A stretch of DNA of 6,652 nucleotides, from assembly GCA_028276345.1 (NCBI GenBank), contig JAPYWM010000073.1, forward strand, positions 1 to 6,652, given 5' to 3'. Below, one piece after another: positions 1 to 4,089 of the stretch. Position 1 is the stretch's first letter. Each line of letters opens with the position of its first letter. This stretch comes from Sphingobacterium sp. (lineage in GTDB: Bacteria; Bacteroidota; Bacteroidia; SpSt-205). Made by a program: the position numbers and the translations under genes. Under the pieces are notes generated by a model that made no database searches, had not been told where the DNA came from, and was given only the letters and a program-made list of their open reading frames with translations.

Positions 1-154
1 CTAAAAGGAGCATAAGCTGACCGCCCATCACCTTGTACACAAAGCCTCCCTTCCATGAAATGTAGTCTATTGCCAGCGACCCAAGTACGTGTAAAGTTAC
101 CGCCAATAGCCCACTATACAGCCACACTCTAAGCGGCACGAACCTCATTTCCAT
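1..154 (-). CDS. Partial membrane protein, N-terminus only (unknown family)
   Basis: An open frame continues downstream of the DUF1599-type gene on the minus strand and leaves the window at its left edge, giving 51 codons. I place the start at ATG 154, which yields MEMRFVPLRVWLYSGLL; ATG 148 and GTG 127 are alternatives. Residues 10-32 form one hydrophobic helix (VWLYSGLLAVTLHVLG and on), followed by a short polar link (SWKGG) and what looks like the beginning of a second membrane segment at residues 39-51. The start lies inside the end of the preceding gene (26-bp overlap, or 20 bp from ATG 148), so the two are very likely cotranscribed and translationally coupled. I do not recognise the family. 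The fragment is too short to name a function beyond an inner-membrane protein, but the sensible residue pattern and uninterrupted frame make it likely to be a real gene. Confidence 0.55.
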   Translation of the reverse strand, partial: MEMRFVPLRVWLYSGLLAVTLHVLGSLAIDYISWKGGFVYKVMGGQLMLLL

Positions 155-659
155 ACTGGCACAAAAACAAAATGGCGTAGTTGATAATGTCTATGAGGTT
201 GTCGCGGATGGCACCGTGATGCGTGTATAGGTCATGGTCCATCTGGCGGAGACGTTCGAGCTTCATGAGGATAAACTCGGCGAAGGCGAGGGGGCGCATC
301 AGGCGCCAGGCATCGCCATAGTCGGCATTTTTGCGTTCGAGGGTGTGCTGTGCAAGCTCTAAATTTTGCTTCACGAGCTCTTCGACGGATATTTCTGGGT
401 TTTTTTCCAAGCTTGCGAGAGCGATTGCGCCGTAGTTTACAAGGGAAAGCCAATCTTCTATGGGATTTTCGCCAGTGGCGGGTTTATCTTGGCGATTTTG
501 CTGGTAGAGGGTTCGGAGACGATGGGCTTTAATCAGGAGTAGGTCTATGAGGGAAGGGAAGGAGAGGGCTCGCCAGCTTTCGCCGTACTGCTGGCGCTTT
601 TGGGTGAAGATGGCTTGGGCTTTTTTCAGCCATTTATTGTACTCGGGAGGCACCGCCAC
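129..659 (-). CDS. Two-repeat DUF1599-type protein (nucleotide modification associated domain 1-like)
   Basis: This 176-residue, mostly helical, soluble protein has no signal peptide or membrane segment. It is an internal duplication. Residues 20-84 and 108-168 each carry the series YG(E/D)xWR (25-30 and 114-119), a K-x-x-R-L-R helix (44-49 and 133-138), and an acidic helix ending in NY (68-76 and 153-161). This order matches the Pfam DUF1599 family, which I recall as 'nucleotide modification associated domain 1' and as usual in Bacteroidota in this two-copy form. No biochemical activity is known to me. The acidic helix recalls all-alpha NTP pyrophosphatases, but that is only an analogy. Repeat 2 keeps two aspartates (D153, D157) where repeat 1 has E68 and S72. 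The start is GTG 659, four bases after a promoter hexamer; GTG 653 is an alternative if the transcript begins a few bases later. It is divergent from aspS and first in an operon with the membrane protein that follows. Confidence 0.75.
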   Translation of the reverse strand: MAVPPEYNKWLKKAQAIFTQKRQQYGESWRALSFPSLIDLLLIKAHRLRTLYQQNRQDKPATGENPIEDWLSLVNYGAIALASLEKNPEISVEELVKQNLELAQHTLERKNADYGDAWRLMRPLAFAEFILMKLERLRQMDHDLYTHHGAIRDNLIDIINYAILFLCQYGNEVRAA

Positions 660-663
660 ACTG

Positions 664-671
664 CAAAGGTA
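664..671 (-). promoter_or_regulatory. Bacteroidota-type -7 promoter element (TACCTTTG) for the DUF1599 unit
   Basis: Read on the minus strand the bases are TACCTTTG, an exact match to the TAnnTTTG -7 element recognised by the primary sigma factor of Bacteroidota. The element ends four bases before GTG 659 and ten before GTG 653, so the transcript has almost no 5' untranslated region. A TT-containing candidate -33 element (TTCG, bases 694-691) lies 19 bp upstream. Confidence 0.65.
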
Positions 672-690
672 CGGCCTTGGGGGAGGTGCC

Positions 691-700
691 CGAAGCTTAG
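691..700. promoter_or_regulatory. Candidate shared -33 region of divergent promoters
   Basis: The decamer CGAAGCTTAG sits midway between the two outward-facing -7 elements and contains the palindrome AAGCTT. On the plus strand it offers TTAG 20 bp before the aspS -7 element. On the minus strand it offers TTCG 19 bp before the DUF1599 -7 element. Both spacings fit the Bacteroidota -33/-7 layout, but neither tetramer is the consensus TTTG/TTG, so the role is an inference. Confidence 0.3.
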
Positions 701-720
701 CAGCGCCCCATGAGAAGCCC

Positions 721-728
721 TACCTTTG
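721..728 (+). promoter_or_regulatory. Bacteroidota-type -7 promoter element (TACCTTTG) for aspS
   Basis: An exact TAnnTTTG match ends six bases before ATG 735. With the usual distance from this element to the transcription start, the mRNA would begin at or within a base or two of the ATG. The element also covers TTG 726, which argues against that codon as the aspS start. Confidence 0.7.
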
Positions 729-734
729 ACCCGT

Positions 735-2462
735 ATGGAACCCACCACCTACCGTTCCATCCCCTGCGGCCACCTGCGTCCGGCCCACGTCGGCCAGCGC
801 TTACAGGTAGCCGGCTGGGTGCGCCGCATACGTGACCTGGGCCGGTTTGTCTTTGTAGACTTAAGGGACCGCACTGGCCTCGTCCAGCTCACCGCCCCAG
901 AGACCTCGCCCCTCTACCAAACCCTCAAAAACCTTGGCCGCGAATGGGTCATTGCCGCCGAAGGCATCGTCCAACTGCGCGAAAGTCCCAACCCCAACCT
1001 CGCCACCGGTGAGGTAGAGATCCTCGTGGAAACCCTCACCCTCCTCAATACCTCCGAAACGCCCCCCTTCCTCATAGAAGACGAAACCAATGCCCAGGAA
1101 GAGCTGCGCCTGCGGTATCGCTACTTGGATCTGCGGCGGCCTATCCTTCAGCAGCGGCTTCTTTTCCGGGCCGAGATGGTTCGCCTCATCCGGGAGTACC
1201 TGCGTGCCCATGGTTTCGTGGAGGTGGAGACCCCGATGCTGATCCGTTCGACGCCGGAGGGGGCGCGCGACTTTCTGGTGCCTTCCCGGCTCAAACCCGG
1301 GAGTTTTTATGCCCTTCCGCAGTCGCCGCAGCTTCTCAAACAGCTCCTCATGATCGCTGGCCTGGATCGCTATTACCAGATTGCCCGGTGCTTCCGGGAT
1401 GAAGACTATCGGGGTGATCGCCAGGCTGAATTTACCCAGGTAGACTGCGAAATGAGCTTCGTAACCCAAGAGGACATCCTGCAAACCTTTGAAGGCTTAG
1501 TCCGGGAAGTCTTTGAGAAGATGCTGGGTGTGAAGCTGGGGCCTTTACCCCGTCATGCCTATCAAGAGGTAATGCAAACGTACGGTTCGGACAAGCCCGA
1601 CTTGCGCTACAGCCTTCGTTGGGAACGTCTCTCAGACTGGCCTGCCCATGCGCAGATCCCTTTCCTGGCTGGGAAAACGCTCCACTGGCTCTGGGTAGAC
1701 GGCGCAAAAGCTTCCCGCCGCCTTCAGGATGAATGGCAAAGTATTGCCAAATCGCATCAAGCGACGCTTGCTGTGGTCCAGAAAACTTCAGCGGGTATCC
1801 AATCTTCGCTGAATAAGTTTTTGCCCCGTGAGACGGACTGGGTAGGGCTGCCTATGGGGGCGGAGGGCATAGGGCTTCTGGTGGGCCTGGAAGGCGAAAA
1901 GTATGCGGTACTGGGGGCCTTGCGCAGTGCTGTGATAAAAGACCTATCGCTTCGGCCGGAGCGAGACTGGGCGGTTTTATGGGTGGTGGATTTTCCGCTC
2001 TTTGAGTGGGATGCGGAAACTGAGCGCCTAACAGCCGCGCATCACCCCTTTGTCCATCCACATCCGGAAGACCTACCGCTCTTAGAGACGGAGCCTTTAC
2101 GCGTGCGGGGCCTCGCCTATGACCTCGTCATCAATGGCTATGAAATCATGAGCGGCAGTGTGCGGTGTCACACCCCGGCGCTCCAAAAGCAGGTTTTTCG
2201 GCAGCTGGGGCTATCGGAAGCCGAGATGACCGAGAAGTTTGGCTTTCTCCTGGAAGCATTATCGCATGGGGCGCCACCGCACGGCGGCTGTGCGTTTGGC
2301 CTGGATAGATGGGTCATGCTCCTTACCGGTGGCGAGAGCCTGCGGGATGTCATCGCCTTCCCGAAAACCGCCAGCGGGGCTGACCTGATGCTGGGTGCAC
2401 CAGCCCCCCTCGACGAAAACCAGCTCAAAGAAGTGCTCCGGTGGATACAACCCCAGGAATAA
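735..2462 (+). CDS. aspS: Aspartyl-tRNA synthetase (class II, bacterial type)
   Basis: The cytoplasmic enzyme activates aspartate with ATP and charges tRNA-Asp. The 575 residues match the usual bacterial length (about 580-600). Residues 15-105 are the OB-fold anticodon-binding domain, with GWVRRIRDLG (27-36) and VDLRDRTGLVQL. The class II core follows: motif 1 around FVEVETPMLI (161-170), the aspartate-site loop QSPQ (196-199), motif 2 FRDED (220-224), the bacterial GAD insertion (roughly 275-415) ending at WVVDFPLFEWD, and motif 3 FGLDRWVM (521-528) with AFPKT after it. The catalytic strand NGYEIMSGSVR (467-477) has M-S where many bacterial enzymes have G-G. I chose ATG 735 because the in-frame TTG at 726 lies inside the promoter hexamer and because the protein then begins, like its relatives, shortly before CGHLRPAHVGQ. 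It is probably transcribed alone, since the next promoter motif lies beyond its end. Whether it also charges tRNA-Asn cannot be told from this window. Confidence 0.97.
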   Translation: MEPTTYRSIPCGHLRPAHVGQRLQVAGWVRRIRDLGRFVFVDLRDRTGLVQLTAPETSPLYQTLKNLGREWVIAAEGIVQLRESPNPNLATGEVEILVETLTLLNTSETPPFLIEDETNAQEELRLRYRYLDLRRPILQQRLLFRAEMVRLIREYLRAHGFVEVETPMLIRSTPEGARDFLVPSRLKPGSFYALPQSPQLLKQLLMIAGLDRYYQIARCFRDEDYRGDRQAEFTQVDCEMSFVTQEDILQTFEGLVREVFEKMLGVKLGPLPRHAYQEVMQTYGSDKPDLRYSLRWERLSDWPAHAQIPFLAGKTLHWLWVDGAKASRRLQDEWQSIAKSHQATLAVVQKTSAGIQSSLNKFLPRETDWVGLPMGAEGIGLLVGLEGEKYAVLGALRSAVIKDLSLRPERDWAVLWVVDFPLFEWDAETERLTAAHHPFVHPHPEDLPLLETEPLRVRGLAYDLVINGYEIMSGSVRCHTPALQKQVFRQLGLSEAEMTEKFGFLLEALSHGAPPHGGCAFGLDRWVMLLTGGESLRDVIAFPKTASGADLMLGAPAPLDENQLKEVLRWIQPQE

Positions 2463-2547
2463 ATCTCTTTTCTCCGCGGGAGGTCCCAAGCGGCCCGGCG
2501 CAGAAGGGCGCCTACGATAGGGATCAGGTCTTTTAGCATAGGGATGG

Positions 2548-2555
2548 TACCTTTG
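2548..2555 (+). promoter_or_regulatory. Bacteroidota-type -7 promoter element (TACCTTTG)
   Basis: Exact TAnnTTTG match ending seven bases before ATG 2563. No good -33 TTG is visible 19-21 bp upstream. The purine stretch AAGAGG directly abuts the ATG, too close for a normal Shine-Dalgarno site. The rest of the aspS-to-2563 gap (2463-2547) holds two short GC hairpins without a U tract and nothing else I can name. Confidence 0.6.
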
Positions 2556-2562
2556 CAAGAGG

Positions 2563-2808
2563 ATGTCCCGAAGTGCGTTAGCGCAGCTTGAGGCGGCCTT
2601 TCGGCGCAATGGGTATGAAGTGCGTTATGTCAAGGGCTCTTTTCGGGGAGGAGCCTGTCGGGTGATTGATAAGCACCTGGTGGTTATCAACGCGCTTTAT
2701 CCGCCGGCTGGGCGGCTGCGCCTGTTATCTTCTGCTGCGGCCATGATCAAGGACCGCCTGAACCTCACCCCCGAAGAAGAAGCCCTCATTGCGCGCTACG
2801 CCCTGTGA
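2563..2808 (+). CDS. Small conserved-looking protein of unknown function (81 aa)
   Basis: This is an 81-residue cytoplasmic protein without signal peptide, membrane helix or cysteine pair. It reads as a helix (residues 3-15), a beta strand (GYEVRYVKG, 17-25), a second strand pair around FRGGACRVIDKHLVVIN (27-43), then PP (47-48) and a helical C-terminus (51-79). The pattern 'F-R/K-G-G-x-C-R-V/L ... VVIN ... P' resembles short hypothetical proteins I associate with Bacteroidota and related phyla, which have no assigned function. I infer the likeness from memory of that pattern, not from a search. The start is supported by the promoter hexamer seven bases upstream. Its stop overlaps the start of the metallo-beta-lactamase-fold gene by four bases (GTGA), so the two are probably made together. 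No catalytic motif is visible, and no function is proposed. Confidence 0.75.
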   Translation: MSRSALAQLEAAFRRNGYEVRYVKGSFRGGACRVIDKHLVVINALYPPAGRLRLLSSAAAMIKDRLNLTPEEEALIARYAL

Positions 2809-3581
2809 AGCTCCTTTTTTTAGGGACGGGTACCAGTCAGGGCGTGCCCATGATCGGCTGCACCTGTCCTGTGTGTCAATCTACTGATCCGCGGGACCAG
2901 CGCCTCCGCTCCTCTGTGGCCCTCTTTTTCCGGGATAAGGTCTGGGTTATTGATACCGGGCCAGACTTTCGCCTGCAAGCCCTGCGCTATCGCCTCCCCA
3001 CCGTAGATGCGATTCTTTTCACCCACGCCCACAAAGACCACACTGCCGGCCTGGACGATGTGCGCCCTTACAACTACCTCCAACGCAAACGCATCCCGCT
3101 GTATGCCGACCCTTTGGCGGCGGACCAGCTCAGACGGGAATTCGGTTATGCCTTTGGCGAAGCGAACTATCCGGGTGTGCCGCTTTTGGACCTATGGGAA
3201 ATCCACCCCTTCAGTCCGTTTCAGCTGCATGGGGTGGAGGTGTTCCCGCTACTCCTGTGGCACTACAAATTGTCTATTCTGGGATACCGGATAGGGGGGC
3301 TGGCCTATCTGACGGATGTAAGTCAGATCCCAGACGAAACCTGGCCCTACCTGCAAGGATTGGAGGTGTTAGTTCTGTCAGCCTTGCGGCGAGAACCCCA
3401 CATTTCCCACCTCCACCTGGACGCCGCCCTTCACATCGTGGCCCGCCTCAGGCCTAAAAGCGCTTACTTTACGCATATCAGCCACCTGATGGGTTTGCAT
3501 GAGCAGGTGCAGGCGGAGCTGCCAGAGGGGGTTTTTCTGGCGTATGATGGGCTGGAAATCACCCTCTCCGACCCCGCATGA
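2805..3581 (+). CDS. Metallo-beta-lactamase-fold hydrolase, PhnP-like
   Basis: This 258-residue cytoplasmic metal-dependent hydrolase has the length of the PhnP-like group, whose named member is a phosphoribosyl cyclic phosphodiesterase. It begins with the hallmark GTGTSQGVP (7-15), then a structural zinc site GCTCPVC with C19, C21 and C24. The active-site motif is THAHKDHTAGLDD (73-85), giving H74, H76, D78 and H79. Further metal ligands are probably H153 in LWHYK, D171 in YLTDVS, and a histidine of YFTHISH (H224 or H227). All expected ligands are present, so it should be active. No carbon-phosphorus lyase genes are near, so the true substrate need not be that of PhnP; related Bacteroidota copies are usually annotated only as MBL-fold hydrolases. 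It starts at GTG 2805, overlapping the stop of the 81-residue gene by four bases, and no independent promoter is visible. Confidence 0.9.
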   Translation: MKLLFLGTGTSQGVPMIGCTCPVCQSTDPRDQRLRSSVALFFRDKVWVIDTGPDFRLQALRYRLPTVDAILFTHAHKDHTAGLDDVRPYNYLQRKRIPLYADPLAADQLRREFGYAFGEANYPGVPLLDLWEIHPFSPFQLHGVEVFPLLLWHYKLSILGYRIGGLAYLTDVSQIPDETWPYLQGLEVLVLSALRREPHISHLHLDAALHIVARLRPKSAYFTHISHLMGLHEQVQAELPEGVFLAYDGLEITLSDPA

Positions 3582-3588
3582 AAGTTTG

Positions 3589-3596
3589 TATTTTTG
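3589..3596 (+). promoter_or_regulatory. Bacteroidota-type -7 promoter element (TATTTTTG)
   Basis: TATTTTTG fits TAnnTTTG and ends seven bases before ATG 3604, the same spacing as at 2548-2555. It falls in the 22-bp gap after the hydrolase gene. It therefore may start a separate transcript for the PEBP-like and sensor genes, with readthrough from upstream also possible since no terminator is seen. No clear -33 element lies 19-21 bp upstream. Confidence 0.55.
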
Positions 3597-3603
3597 TTCG
3601 AAT

Positions 3604-4089
3604 ATGCGCTGGATAGGGGCCTGGATGGCGGCTCTGGTTTGGGCACAGGGGCCTTTAGGCCTCACGGTGGAAGGCTACAAGCGAGGGGACCACTTGCGCA
3701 CAGAACATACTTGCGATGGGGCTGATCTCCCGCCTACCCTTTCCTGGAAAGCCGCCTCAGGGGCTAAGGCGTATCTGGTGTGGTTTTACGATCCGGATGC
3801 GCCGGTGGATACTTTTACGCACTGGCTGGTGCTAAATTATAATGGTACGCAGTTGGGTCCTGCTCAGCGGCAGGTAGGGCAGCCCAATGACTTTGGGAAG
3901 GTAGGCTATGGTGGGCCCTGTCCGCCCGCCAAGCATGGGGCGCATCGGTATATATTTCGGGTGTATGCGCTCTCCCAGCCGCTTAAGGTGGGGCCGACCC
4001 ACGGCTGGAAAGACATTCAGTCCCAACTCAGTGGCAAGGTTCTGGCCGTGGAGGAGTACGAGCTTGTCTATCAGCGACAGCGGCGCTAA
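3604..4089 (+). CDS. Exported YbhB/YbcL-type phosphatidylethanolamine-binding (PEBP) family protein
   Basis: The gene encodes 161 residues. Residues 1-16 look like a short signal peptide (MRWIGAWMAALVWAQG), so the mature protein of about 145 residues is probably periplasmic. The PEBP fold signatures follow in order: the strand CDGADLPPTLSW (37-48), the pocket motif DPDAP (63-67), THW (72-74), YGGPCPP (102-108) and GAHRYIFRVYAL (112-123). Together these form the small anion-binding pocket of the family. The conserved 'SPP' of the first motif is LPP here. Family members include the Raf kinase inhibitor protein of animals and E. coli YbhB/YbcL; the natural ligand and role of the bacterial proteins are largely unsettled. 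An in-frame extension to ATG 3499 runs through the end of the hydrolase gene and is rejected, because ATG 3604 gives the signal peptide and has the promoter motif. The stop codon shares a base with the next start (TAATG), so translation of the sensor is likely coupled to it. Confidence 0.9.
   Translation: MRWIGAWMAALVWAQGPLGLTVEGYKRGDHLRTEHTCDGADLPPTLSWKAASGAKAYLVWFYDPDAPVDTFTHWLVLNYNGTQLGPAQRQVGQPNDFGKVGYGGPCPPAKHGAHRYIFRVYALSQPLKVGPTHGWKDIQSQLSGKVLAVEEYELVYQRQRR

Noticed and set aside
726..734. TTG at 726 as the start of aspS (578 residues)
   Set aside because: The codon lies within the TACCTTTG promoter element, so it would not be in the transcript. ATG 735 gives a normal N-terminus.
861..1484. 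207-codon minus-strand frame inside aspS
   Set aside because: Antisense to the well-conserved OB fold and motif 1-2 region of aspS. Long antisense frames are expected in GC-rich genes with this codon pattern.
1575..1582. TACGTTTG on the minus strand inside aspS as a promoter
   Set aside because: Points antisense within a conserved gene with no credible gene downstream. Treated as chance.
2472..2512. Two GC hairpins after aspS (CTCC/GGAG at 2472-2482 and GGCGC/GCGCC at 2497-2512) as a terminator
   Set aside because: Stems of only 4-5 bp and no U tract after either. Too weak to call a terminator.
2168..2539. Minus-strand frame beginning MLKDLIPIVGALLRR across the aspS 3' end
   Set aside because: It has a plausible-looking first 30 residues, but most of it is antisense to conserved aspS motif 3 coding sequence, it has no TAnnTTTG on its own strand upstream, and its later composition is arginine/serine/proline-rich shadow sequence.
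3499..3603. Upstream extension of the PEBP-like frame to ATG 3499
   Set aside because: It would overlap the hydrolase gene by over 80 bases and destroy the clear signal peptide beginning at ATG 3604.
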